A stretch of DNA of 8,999 nucleotides from positions 1-8,999 of the forward strand of contig DXDC01000451.1 of NCBI GenBank assembly GCA_019115685.1, written 5' to 3'. Shown here one piece after another: positions 1-6,944 of the stretch (positions are counted from its first letter, which is position 1; each line of letters starts with the position of its first letter). Both the position numbers and the translations under genes were made by a program. This DNA is from Candidatus Agrococcus pullicola. GTDB lineage: Bacteria; Actinomycetota; Actinomycetes; Actinomycetales; Microbacteriaceae. The notes beneath the pieces are model-generated. The model saw only the letters and a program-made list of their open reading frames with translations, had not been told where the DNA came from and did no database searches.

Positions 1-257
1 CACGCGATCGGCAGTGAGCGCTGCCCCGCCAGGATGGCGGCGAACACGTCCGCGCCCGCCCACAGGCGCATGGGTACGCGAGTATCGATAAGCCACGCCG
101 CGTGGGTGACGTCGTACTCGTCCAGCCCGAACGATTCGTAGTCGAGGTGCTGGTACGGCACGGCTTTCGGGAACCGCCCAAGAGCATCCTGGAGCCACTG
201 CACCGACGAAGTGCAGAACGAGCAGTCACCGTCGTAGACCAGCAGCGCGGGAGTCAT
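1..257 (-). CDS. DUF393 / DCC-family thiol-disulfide oxidoreductase-like protein, C-terminus cut off by window edge
   Basis: This gene is open through the left edge, so only the first 85 codons are visible. The protein begins MTPALLVYDGDCSFC. The motif YDGDCSFC at residues 8-15, with a CxxC pair at Cys12 and Cys15 close to the N-terminus, is the hallmark of the DUF393 (DCC) family. These are small, usually about 110-150 residue, thioredoxin-like proteins predicted to handle thiols or disulfides; their substrates are mostly unknown. Further typical family features are the segment around 51-63 (THAAWLIDTRVPM) and the G-A-D-V-F-A-A-I-L stretch near 68-76. The ATG at 257-255 is the first start after an in-frame TAG at 269-267, so the N-terminus is well bounded. 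No good ribosome binding site precedes it. There is no signal peptide, so it is probably cytoplasmic. It diverges from the transporter cluster and has no evident functional tie to it. Confidence 0.87.
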   Translation of the reverse strand, partial: MTPALLVYDGDCSFCTSSVQWLQDALGRFPKAVPYQHLDYESFGLDEYDVTHAAWLIDTRVPMRLWAGADVFAAILAGQRSLPIA

Positions 258-512
258 AGCGACAGTCTAGGAGCACATGCCGGCAGTCCCGTCGGCCGAG
301 CATGAACGGATGCACTTCGAACGATTCTCCTAACGTCTGCGTCGCCTTGCCGCCAACTTCTCTCTGGGCGACGACACGCCGTGAACACGCTTCCTCATCG
401 CCAGGCGACCGGGAGGTTGATGTGGGAAGGGTGCCGGGGTGTGGAGGAGGAGGTCGAAGCAGGTCATGAGCAAGCCAACTGAAATTGCTACCATGCGCTG
501 GGGGAGGCCTAC
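258..512. other. Divergent intergenic region between the DUF393 gene and the first binding-protein gene
   Basis: These 255 bases separate two divergent start codons, so they should hold the promoters of both genes. I see no clear -35/-10 pair on either strand. TAGACT at 269-264 on the minus strand and TACCAT at 489-494 on the plus strand resemble -10 boxes, but neither has a matching -35 box. Short reading frames exist on the minus strand, but none has a recognisable protein or a good start. A purine-rich run (about 436-455) has no assignable role. Confidence 0.5.
502..507 (+). promoter_or_regulatory. Ribosome binding site of the first binding-protein gene
   Basis: GGGAGG lies 5 bases before the GTG at 513 and matches the anti-Shine-Dalgarno sequence well. 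The frame is closed upstream by a TGA at 480-482. The site therefore supports GTG 513 as the real start of the lipoprotein. Confidence 0.75.
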
Positions 513-2330
513 GTGCGAGAAAGACAACGAGCGAAGCGACGATCATCTGCCATCGTGGCGCTCGCGACGATCGGTGCGCTTCTGCTTTCCGCCTGTTCGC
601 AGGGCATCGGCATGAACCGCGTTGCTGAGGACACGAGTCTTCGCATCGGCGTCCTCGATACCGCGACGACCGTGAACTCACACGACGCTTCCCTCGGTAA
701 TCCGCTGCTGCCCGCTGCGAGCGCGGAGCAGCTCGTGAGCAATCTGATGTACACGCCGATCGCGATGCGCACCGTGCCGACGGTGACGTTCAACACGGAG
801 TTCATCTCCGTGGACGTGGTCGAAACGGCGCCGCTGACGGTGCGGTACTCGCTCGAGGAGGGCATGGCGTGGAGCGATGCAGTCCCGACCGACGATGCCG
901 ACCTGATCCTGGCCTGGGCCGCCGCATCGGAGCACTTCGCGCCCGAGGGGTTCGAGCGGGACGAGCACGTCACAGGGGACGGGATGCTCGATGTCCCGTC
1001 CGGCGCCGCGTGGTTCGACTCGGCGTGGTCGCCGATGCAGTACGGAACGGAACCTGCACGTCTGGCGGGCGATAACCGCACCATGGACGTCGAGTACACG
1101 GAGCCGGTGCTGGAGTGGGAGCTCGGCATTCGCCAGCTGCTGCCGGCGCACGTCGTGGCGCAGCATGCGCTCGACATCGGGGATCCGATGGTGGCGAAGC
1201 ATGCTGTGAAGGAAGCGTTCGCAACGGGTGACGAGGGCCGTATCGCGGCACTGGCGGATTCGTACAGGGAGCTGTTCTCCCTCAACGGTGAACCGGGAGA
1301 GGGTGCACGGGTCAGCAACGGGCAGTACATGCTGGAGAGCGTCGACCCTGCGGGCACGGTGACGCTCAAGCCCAACAAGGAGTACCGGATGGGCAACGGC
1401 GCGGTCGCCGAGACCGTGCAGATCGTGCCGTTCGATAGCACTGCCGAGATGATGAACGCCATCACTACGGGTCAGATCGATCTGGCGATTCCGGAGAGCA
1501 CAGTGCAGAACTGGCAGTCCATCGCCGACATGGATCGACGCGGTTACCGTGCACTGAGCGGGAGCTCCGAGTCGTTCGTGCGCATCGACTTCAACATCGC
1601 GGGTGGCAAGAACGACATGCTGTTCGCCAATAGCGGTGTGCGTCAGGCCTTCCTCTCCGCCATCAGCGTCACGGACGTCAACGCCGTCGCCGTCGACACG
1701 ATCGAGGGCGTTACGAGCCGTATGACCTGGACGTTCCACCCCAGCCACGAGGAATCATCCGGCGCGGCCGAATCATCGGGCTTCTCGCAGTTGACGGGAC
1801 TCGACGAGGATGACTCGGAGGATCTCCTCGATCGAGCTGCGATAACCGACCGCGACGTGTGCGTGCTGTTCGATCCACGAGCCGAGCTCCAGGTCATGCA
1901 GTTCGAAGTCATGCAGTCGGCTGCGGCGGAACGAGGATGGACGCTCGAGGACTGCAGCACAGACGAATGGCAGCAGGCGCTCTCGGAGCCGGACGCCTGG
2001 GATGTCGCACTGACCACAGACTCCACGAGCGGGCAGAGCTTCGAAGACCTCGCATCCAGATTCGTCACGGACGGCGAGCGCAATTACTCTGGCTACAGTT
2101 CTCCCGACGTGGACAGACTCGTCGCCACGGCGATGCAGGAGTCGGATGTCTACAATCGCCTGGACGTCCTGATCGAGCTCGAACAGTACCTCGTTGCCGA
2201 TGTCGTGGGCATGCCGCTCTACCAGGTGCCTGCGATCGCGCTGCACACCGATGCCATTGTGGGGGCCGGCATGACCGATTCCGCTCCGTACATCGGGCAG
2301 GATGCCTTCAATTGGGAGGTCGGCGGATAA
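513..2330 (+). CDS. Extracytoplasmic solute-binding lipoprotein of an Opp/Dpp-type ABC importer (SBP family 5), first of two
   Basis: A 605-residue protein with a lipoprotein signal peptide: basic residues 2-10, a hydrophobic core at 13-25, and the lipobox LSAC with lipidated Cys28. It should be anchored on the outer face of the membrane. Family 5 (SBP_bac_5) features are PLTVRYSLEEGMAWSD at 107-122, YTEPVLEWEL at 195-204, and a C-terminal part with NYSGYSSPDVDRLV at 524-537 and GMPLYQVPAI at 566-575. These match the places where the next protein has its own conserved blocks, so the two are diverged tandem paralogs. It differs in several ways. The SDGT motif usual after the first block is SDAVPT here. 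A Ser/Glu/Asp-rich stretch lies at about 412-438. Two cysteines, Cys450 and Cys481, occur in the second lobe where the neighbour has none. The ligand cannot be read from the sequence; peptides are the commonest for this family in actinobacteria. It could be an accessory binding protein with a different ligand, or a degenerating copy, though the frame is intact. Confidence 0.88.
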   Translation: MRERQRAKRRSSAIVALATIGALLLSACSQGIGMNRVAEDTSLRIGVLDTATTVNSHDASLGNPLLPAASAEQLVSNLMYTPIAMRTVPTVTFNTEFISVDVVETAPLTVRYSLEEGMAWSDAVPTDDADLILAWAAASEHFAPEGFERDEHVTGDGMLDVPSGAAWFDSAWSPMQYGTEPARLAGDNRTMDVEYTEPVLEWELGIRQLLPAHVVAQHALDIGDPMVAKHAVKEAFATGDEGRIAALADSYRELFSLNGEPGEGARVSNGQYMLESVDPAGTVTLKPNKEYRMGNGAVAETVQIVPFDSTAEMMNAITTGQIDLAIPESTVQNWQSIADMDRRGYRALSGSSESFVRIDFNIAGGKNDMLFANSGVRQAFLSAISVTDVNAVAVDTIEGVTSRMTWTFHPSHEESSGAAESSGFSQLTGLDEDDSEDLLDRAAITDRDVCVLFDPRAELQVMQFEVMQSAAAERGWTLEDCSTDEWQQALSEPDAWDVALTTDSTSGQSFEDLASRFVTDGERNYSGYSSPDVDRLVATAMQESDVYNRLDVLIELEQYLVADVVGMPLYQVPAIALHTDAIVGAGMTDSAPYIGQDAFNWEVGG

Positions 2331-2341
2331 GGCTGGAGCGC

Positions 2342-2369
2342 AGCGGTGAAAGTTTGGAAGATCACCGCT
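2342..2369 (+). repeat. 8-bp perfect inverted repeat just after the first binding-protein gene
   Basis: AGCGGTGA at 2342-2349 is the exact reverse complement of TCACCGCT at 2362-2369, with a 12-base loop. It begins 11 bases after the stop codon. No real T-run follows (the next bases are TCGTAACGTTT), so it is at best a weak terminator. It could instead act as an mRNA 3' stabiliser, a processing signal or an operator for the second binding-protein gene. Confidence 0.5.
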
Positions 2370-2436
2370 TCGTAACGTTTCGGGATTTCGCACCCGAACG
2401 GGGCTACCTCGGTTCTACAGTTGAGTGGTAACTGAT

Positions 2437-2456
2437 CGAGCACAACCACGTGCTCG
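2437..2456 (+). promoter_or_regulatory. 7-bp perfect hairpin in the leader of the second binding-protein gene
   Basis: CGAGCAC at 2437-2443 and GTGCTCG at 2450-2456 are perfect inverted repeats with a 6-base loop, ending 9 bases before the ribosome binding site. Such a dyad can be a repressor operator or an mRNA hairpin that influences ribosome access. No promoter boxes convincing enough to choose between these are visible. With the dyad at 2342-2369, it makes this 148-base gap the most structured leader in the window. Confidence 0.45.
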
Positions 2457-2465
2457 TGCGAAACC

Positions 2466-2472
2466 AAGGAGG
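2466..2472 (+). promoter_or_regulatory. Strong ribosome binding site that fixes a TTG start
   Basis: AAGGAGG is a near-complete Shine-Dalgarno sequence and lies 6 bases before TTG 2479. It shows that translation starts at TTG rather than at the in-frame GTG at 2425, which lies upstream of the hairpin and lacks such a site. Confidence 0.85.
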
Positions 2473-2478
2473 CAAGCC

Positions 2479-4272
2479 TTGAGCACCCGCTTCAAGAGCA
2501 GCCGTAAGTTCAGCGCAGCAATTGCCGCTTCGGCGGCGGCTGCGCTCGTTCTCGCGGGCTGCACCACCAATGGCGGCGGTGACGGTGACGACAACGGAGA
2601 CGGTGACACCGGCACATCCGGCACCGTCACAGTCGCGACCACCAACGCCGCGAACTCGCTGAACGGCGCCACGTCCGATCACAACCTGAACACCAACGGG
2701 ATGATCGATTACCTGACCGGTAACGGTTGGGGCAGCAGCGGCCCCGGTACGTTCCTGAACACTCGCGCCAACGAGAGCGCCGAGATCGTGAGCATCCGCG
2801 ACGAGACGAATGGTTCCTTCGAACTGCTTTCGGAAGATCCGTTGACCGTGCAGTACACGCTCAACGAGAACGCGGTGTGGTCCGACGGCACTGAGATGTC
2901 CGTTGATGACATGCTGTTGACCTGGGTCATCAACTCCGGTTGGTTCGCAGGCGAAGACGCCGACGGCGAGCCCGCATCCTACTTCTCGCTCGCAGGTTCC
3001 ACGGCCGGCCTCGACACCACCGACTTCCCGGAGATCGACCGCGAGGCTCGTTCCCTGACGATCACGTACGATGAGCCCTACGTTGACTGGGAGCTCGTGA
3101 ACATGCTCGGCAAGCCCGCGCACGTGTTCGCCGATCAGGTCGACATGACCGCGGAGGAGCTCACGGAGTTCTTCACGGACGCTGAGCCCGGCTACAACAA
3201 CGACGAGACCCTCGAGGCTATCGGTTCGTTCTTCAACAACGGATACGCCATCACGGAGATGCCGAGCGACGAGGGTATTCTCGTGGCTGCCGGCCCCTAC
3301 GTCGTCAGTGACTTCGTCGCCAATGACGGTGGCTACATCGAGTTCAGCGCGAACCCGAACTGGCAGGGTGACGCCCCGGGCGTCGACACGCTGATCATCA
3401 GCTTCATCGGTGACGCTTCGACGCAGATCCAGCAGCTGGCCAACGGCGAGGTCGACATCATCGAGCCGCAGGCCGACGCCAACACGGTGCAGACGCTCGA
3501 GTCGAACGGCGCAGAGATCATCACCGGTGACCAGCTCTCGTACGACCACGTCGACCTCAGCTTCCGCGGAGTCTTCGAGGACCAGCGGATTCGCGAGGCC
3601 TTCCTGCACACGATCCCGCGCCAGGCGATCCTGGATGCCATCGTAACGCCGACGAACCCCGAAGCCGAGATCCTGAACTCGCAGATGTACGTCCCCTCCA
3701 ACGGTGACGACTACCAGGCTGCGATTGCGGTGAACGGCTACGAGGCGTTCGACGAGCCCGACATCGAGGCGGCTCGGGAACTCCTGAACGGAGAAACCCC
3801 CGAAGTTCGCATCCTGTACGCAGCGGACAACCCCAACCGTGTCAACGCGTTCCGCCTCATCCAGCAGAGCGCTGAAGAAGCAGGCTTCGTGATCGTCGAC
3901 GAGGGTGACCCCGAGTGGTCGCCGCGTCTCGGCTCCGATGACTACGATGCAGCGATCTTCGGTTGGATCTCGCCGGGAGTCGGCTTCGCCAGCCTGCCGC
4001 AGGTCTGGCAGACCGGTGGTGGCGGTAACTACAACAACTTCAGCAACGCCGACATCGACGCTCTCGTGGACGAGTCGCAGACTCTGATCGAGGACCCGGA
4101 GCGCATGCTCGAGATCATGGTCGAGATCGACCAGATCACGCTTGAGGACGCGTACGGACTGCCGCTGTTCCAGTCGCCGGGCCTGGTCGCCCACAACGGA
4201 ACCGTTGATGGTCTGCTCTACAACCCGAACCAGACCGGTGTTATCCACAACATCCTGGAATGGTCGATCTAG
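2479..4272 (+). CDS. Extracytoplasmic solute-binding lipoprotein of an Opp/Dpp-type ABC importer (SBP family 5), second of two
   Basis: A 597-residue protein counted from the TTG. The signal peptide has basic residues 4-10, a long Ala-rich core at 13-25, and the lipobox LAGC with lipidated Cys28. A flexible Gly/Asp/Thr linker (about 29-48) follows, coded by repeated GGTGAC-like units, which probably spaces the domain from the membrane. Family 5 features include PLTVQYTLNENAVWSDGT at 121-138, a YDEPYVDWEL block, FEDQRIREAFLHTIPRQ in the middle, and NNFSNADIDALVDES then GLPLFQSPG near the C-terminus (from about 517). This arrangement resembles, from memory, actinobacterial OppA/DppA proteins such as the roughly 590-residue mycobacterial OppA, so oligopeptide binding is the likeliest role. 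Nickel, opines or sugars cannot be excluded. The canonical motifs, strong ribosome site and terminator just downstream suggest that this is the main, highly expressed binding protein. Confidence 0.92.
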   Translation: MSTRFKSSRKFSAAIAASAAAALVLAGCTTNGGGDGDDNGDGDTGTSGTVTVATTNAANSLNGATSDHNLNTNGMIDYLTGNGWGSSGPGTFLNTRANESAEIVSIRDETNGSFELLSEDPLTVQYTLNENAVWSDGTEMSVDDMLLTWVINSGWFAGEDADGEPASYFSLAGSTAGLDTTDFPEIDREARSLTITYDEPYVDWELVNMLGKPAHVFADQVDMTAEELTEFFTDAEPGYNNDETLEAIGSFFNNGYAITEMPSDEGILVAAGPYVVSDFVANDGGYIEFSANPNWQGDAPGVDTLIISFIGDASTQIQQLANGEVDIIEPQADANTVQTLESNGAEIITGDQLSYDHVDLSFRGVFEDQRIREAFLHTIPRQAILDAIVTPTNPEAEILNSQMYVPSNGDDYQAAIAVNGYEAFDEPDIEAARELLNGETPEVRILYAADNPNRVNAFRLIQQSAEEAGFVIVDEGDPEWSPRLGSDDYDAAIFGWISPGVGFASLPQVWQTGGGGNYNNFSNADIDALVDESQTLIEDPERMLEIMVEIDQITLEDAYGLPLFQSPGLVAHNGTVDGLLYNPNQTGVIHNILEWSI

Positions 4273-4315
4273 CTCGACAGAGCTGATCCCATCCAGATCG
4301 TTGAAATCACACCCT

Positions 4316-4390
4316 AAGGGTTGACCAAAAAGGCACCGGCCGTGACCGCACTTGCGGCACGGCCGGTGCATTTTTGCACTCTCAACCCTT
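4316..4390 (+). terminator. Strong nested rho-independent terminator after the second binding-protein gene
   Basis: The core is a perfect 12-bp stem, GCACCGGCCGTG at 4333-4344 against CACGGCCGGTGC at 4358-4369. Past one bulged A (4345) it continues as 4 more pairs (4346-4349 with 4354-4357) closed by a 4-base loop. Five Ts follow at 4371-4375, and five As at 4327-4331 mirror them, so it could also work on the minus strand. An outer 9-bp inverted repeat, AAGGGTTGA at 4316-4324 and TCAACCCTT at 4382-4390, encloses the whole core. It sits 43 bases after the stop codon and before the permease genes. It probably limits transcription into them or protects the upstream mRNA from decay. Confidence 0.93.
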
Positions 4391-4437
4391 TTGCGTAATC
4401 ATGGTGTAGTTTCCCCTGACGACCGGAGTACAACGAC

Positions 4438-5991
4438 GTGTTCGCATACATAACAAGACGCATCCTGGTCTCCATCCTGACCATCGTTGCTGCGTCATTC
4501 CTGATGTATACGCTGACAGCTGTTTCGGGTGATCCCCTAGAAGAGCTGCGCGCATCAAACGCAATCAATAAAGAAGAGCTGATTCAGCGAAGAATCGATC
4601 TTCTCAACCTCGATATCCCGCCCGTGCTGCGCTGGTTCCACTGGCTTGGCGGCGTCGGCGGATGTCTCGTACCGTTCGCCTTCGAGTGCACGCTCGGTAA
4701 CAGCGTGGAAGGGTTCGCAGTAGCACAGCTGCTGCCACCGGCGATGGCTTCAACCGTTCGGCTCGTAACAGTAGCGACCGTGCTGGCGATCATCCTCGGT
4801 GTCGCCGTGGGTATGATCACGGCACTGCGGCAGAATTCCGCTTTCGACATATCCGTGACGTTCCTGTCGTTCTTCCTCTACTCACTGCCGTCGTTCCTGA
4901 TCGCGGTGCTGCTCAAGGAGTTCGGTGCGATCGGATTCAACAACTTCATTTCACGAGGTGATCCACCTCAAATCGGAGTGTTCTGGGTCATCGCTGTAAC
5001 GCTGCTGTCAGCCATTGTGTGGGCGATGCTGCTCGGCGGTGACATGAAGAAGCGGATCATCACGTTCGTTTCGGCCGGCGTTGCCACGGCCGCTGCGCTC
5101 ATCTACATCAACGTGACGGACTTTTTCCGTGAGCCTCACCTGGGACCGGTGCTGCTGTTCCTGCTGATTGGCTTTACGGTCGTCGGGATGACCGCGCTGA
5201 CGGCGAACCTGAAAAACCGGAGAGCCTTGCTCGCCGCCGGTATCGCGGGCGCGGTCGCGTACATCTGCTACTTCACGCTGCAGGGGCTGTTCAACGTTTC
5301 GTCCGTGTGGACGCTGATGATCCTGGCAGTTGGCGCAATAGCCGGCAGCATGCTGATCGGCTGGATTGTGAGCCTCTTCGGCCCCGACAAAGGGCAAGTG
5401 ATTCGTGCGGCGACGCTGACAGGCTTCTTCGCCTCGTCCTTCGTCGTCGTCGATCGCTTCATGCAGGCCTGGCCCGCGTATATCAATCACCCCCGTATCA
5501 ACGGGCGCCCCATGGCCACGGCGCAGGCCTCGACGACCGGTTACACGGCGGATATGTGGGGCGCCGGCCTCGACCAGCTGATGCATTTCCTGTTGCCCAC
5601 CATTTCGCTGACGCTGATCTCGTTCGCGTTCTACACGCGCTTCGCTCGTGCGGGCCTGCTCGAGGTCTTCAACCAGGACTACATCCGCACAGCGCGTGCT
5701 AAGGGCCTGAGCGAGCACACGATCGTCATGCGACACGCATTCCGAAACATGCTCATCCCACTCACCACGATCGTCGCAGCGGACGTCGGAACCCTCTTGG
5801 GCGGCGCTCTCATCACCGAACGAGTCTTCGCGATCGCCGGCATGGGGCGAATGTTCGATGTCGGATTGCAGAAACTCGATTTGAATCCGATCATGGGGTA
5901 CTTCCTCGTCATCGCGATTCTGGCGATCGCGTTCAACTTCATCGCTGACTTGATGTACGCGGTGCTCGACCCGAGAGTGAGGGTGAAGTAA
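4438..5991 (+). CDS. OppB/DppB-type ABC importer permease with a large membrane insertion
   Basis: A 517-residue inner-membrane permease that would form half of the translocation channel. The usual family length is about 305-340. The N-terminus MFAYITRRIL and a first membrane helix at about 9-27 are typical of the family. GNSVEGFAVAQLLPPA (87-102) leads into helices at about 104-130 and 138-158. The cytoplasmic EAA loop that contacts the ATPase is DYIRTARAKGLSEHTIVMRH (414-433), followed by FRNMLIP. Last helices lie at about 443-460 and 486-508, and the protein ends with the usual LDPRVR. Between about 175 and 345 there is extra sequence with roughly six hydrophobic segments, which standard OppB proteins lack. 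The start is GTG 4438, with GGAG at 4425-4428 nine bases ahead. It ends TAATG, sharing one base with the next gene, so the two permeases are probably translationally coupled. A promoter between the terminator and the start is expected, but none is clear. Confidence 0.92.
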   Translation: MFAYITRRILVSILTIVAASFLMYTLTAVSGDPLEELRASNAINKEELIQRRIDLLNLDIPPVLRWFHWLGGVGGCLVPFAFECTLGNSVEGFAVAQLLPPAMASTVRLVTVATVLAIILGVAVGMITALRQNSAFDISVTFLSFFLYSLPSFLIAVLLKEFGAIGFNNFISRGDPPQIGVFWVIAVTLLSAIVWAMLLGGDMKKRIITFVSAGVATAAALIYINVTDFFREPHLGPVLLFLLIGFTVVGMTALTANLKNRRALLAAGIAGAVAYICYFTLQGLFNVSSVWTLMILAVGAIAGSMLIGWIVSLFGPDKGQVIRAATLTGFFASSFVVVDRFMQAWPAYINHPRINGRPMATAQASTTGYTADMWGAGLDQLMHFLLPTISLTLISFAFYTRFARAGLLEVFNQDYIRTARAKGLSEHTIVMRHAFRNMLIPLTTIVAADVGTLLGGALITERVFAIAGMGRMFDVGLQKLDLNPIMGYFLVIAILAIAFNFIADLMYAVLDPRVRVK

Positions 5992-6929
5992 TGGCTGAAC
6001 CAACAAACCTTCCCGTGGAAGAGCGAATCAAGTCCGAGAATCAGTGGACGCTGATCCTCAAGCGCTTCGTCACGAACCCGCTCGCGATGGGGTCGCTCAT
6101 CGTGTTCATCGGCATCTGGGTGTTCTCGGTCGTCATGGTCGGGCTCGGTCCGATTTCCGGCATCTGGGAGCTCAACCACCGCACGCCGTACCCGCAGGCG
6201 GCTCCGAACGGTGCTCCGACCCTGGAGCACCCGTTCGGGCAGGACACCATCGGCCAGGACTACTTCGCCATGACTATGCGGGGTATTCAGAACTCGTACC
6301 TCGTGATGCTGCTGATCGGCGGAGTGGGAACCGTAATCGGAACCGTGATCGGTGCCGTCGCGGGCTACTTCCGCGGCTGGATCGACGCATTGCTCATGCG
6401 CATTACCGATGTTTTCATCGTGATTCCAGCGCTCGTCATCGGTGCCGTCGTCGGCCGTATCAGCGGTGACATGGGAATCTGGGTTCTCGGTACGCTTCTG
6501 GGCGCCTTCTTGTGGATGTCTATCGCTCGTCTCGTGCGCGGTGAGTTTCTAACGCTGCGGGAACGCGAATTCGTCGACGCGGCTCGTGTCGCGGGAGCAT
6601 CCGATGCGCGCATCATCTTCAAGCACATCCTGCCGAATGCCGTCGGTGTTGTGATTGTGGCCTCGAGCCTACTGATGGCGGCGGCAATTCTTACCGAGAC
6701 CGGCCTGAGCTACCTGGGGTACGGAATTCGACCCCCCGAGGTGTCGCTCGGTCGCCTCATCTCCGACAATCAGACCGCGTTCGCGAACCGGCCGTGGCTG
6801 TACTGGTGGCCAGCCCTGTTCATCGTAACCCCGGCTCTCGCGGTGAACTTCGTCGGAGACGGCTTGCGTGAGGCGTTCGATCCGCGTCAGAAGCGGTTCA
6901 ACCGACGCCGCACGCGCGAGCAGTCGTAG
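5991..6929 (+). CDS. OppC/DppC-type ABC importer permease
   Basis: A 312-residue permease of normal family length and the expected partner of the preceding gene. A cytoplasmic N-terminus is followed by a first helix at about 31-50. The external loop carries HPFGQDTIGQDYF at 80-92, a version of the conserved HPLGTDxxGRD motif. Further helices lie at about 101-124, 132-154, 162-182, 217-235 and 270-290. The EAA loop EFVDAARVAGASDARIIFKH (193-212) plus ILPN would dock onto an ATPase domain. The C-terminus has GLREAFDPRQKR, the family's usual ending, and a basic tail. The ATG shares its A with the previous gene's TAA. A purine-rich GAGGGTGAAG just ahead can serve as ribosome site. After its stop only 15 bases separate it from the end of the opposite-strand gene, with no terminator in between, so its transcript should run antisense into that gene. 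Confidence 0.94.
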   Translation: MAEPTNLPVEERIKSENQWTLILKRFVTNPLAMGSLIVFIGIWVFSVVMVGLGPISGIWELNHRTPYPQAAPNGAPTLEHPFGQDTIGQDYFAMTMRGIQNSYLVMLLIGGVGTVIGTVIGAVAGYFRGWIDALLMRITDVFIVIPALVIGAVVGRISGDMGIWVLGTLLGAFLWMSIARLVRGEFLTLREREFVDAARVAGASDARIIFKHILPNAVGVVIVASSLLMAAAILTETGLSYLGYGIRPPEVSLGRLISDNQTAFANRPWLYWWPALFIVTPALAVNFVGDGLREAFDPRQKRFNRRRTREQS

Positions 6930-6944
6930 GTGGCTGTCATGCGA

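Noticed and set aside
226..681. A 151-codon minus-strand frame spanning the gap before the first binding protein.
   Set aside because: It overlaps both the DUF393 start and the lipoprotein signal region, and reads as Arg/Pro/Ser-rich sequence with no domain.
678..1748. A 356-codon minus-strand frame opposite the first binding-protein gene.
   Set aside because: The sequence is His/Arg/Val-rich without any domain, and the plus-strand gene is well supported.
1..2330. A functional link between the DCC-family thiol protein and the two extra cysteines of the first binding protein.
   Set aside because: The thiol protein has no signal peptide and is divergently transcribed, whereas the lipoprotein folds outside the cell. 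Being neighbours is not enough evidence.
2425..2478. The upstream GTG at 2425 as the start of the second binding protein.
   Set aside because: It would add 18 residues before the signal peptide, including a second basic cluster, and lies upstream of the hairpin and the AAGGAGG site that fits TTG 2479.
2404..4371. A 655-codon open frame on the minus strand.
   Set aside because: It lies opposite the second binding-protein gene, which has a lipoprotein signal, family motifs and a strong ribosome site. The minus frame is a by-product of GC-rich codon use and has Val/Arg/Asp-rich sequence without a recognisable domain.
4374..4412. A possible promoter for the permease genes: TTGCAC at 4374-4379 with TAATCA at 4396-4401, or TAGTTT at 4407-4412.
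   Set aside because: The first -10 candidate matches only two consensus positions, and the second has no -35 box at the right distance. A promoter is likely here, but I cannot place it.
5008..6006. A 332-codon minus-strand frame opposite the permeases.
   Set aside because: It is very hydrophilic, the mirror of hydrophobic membrane codons, and shows no domain.
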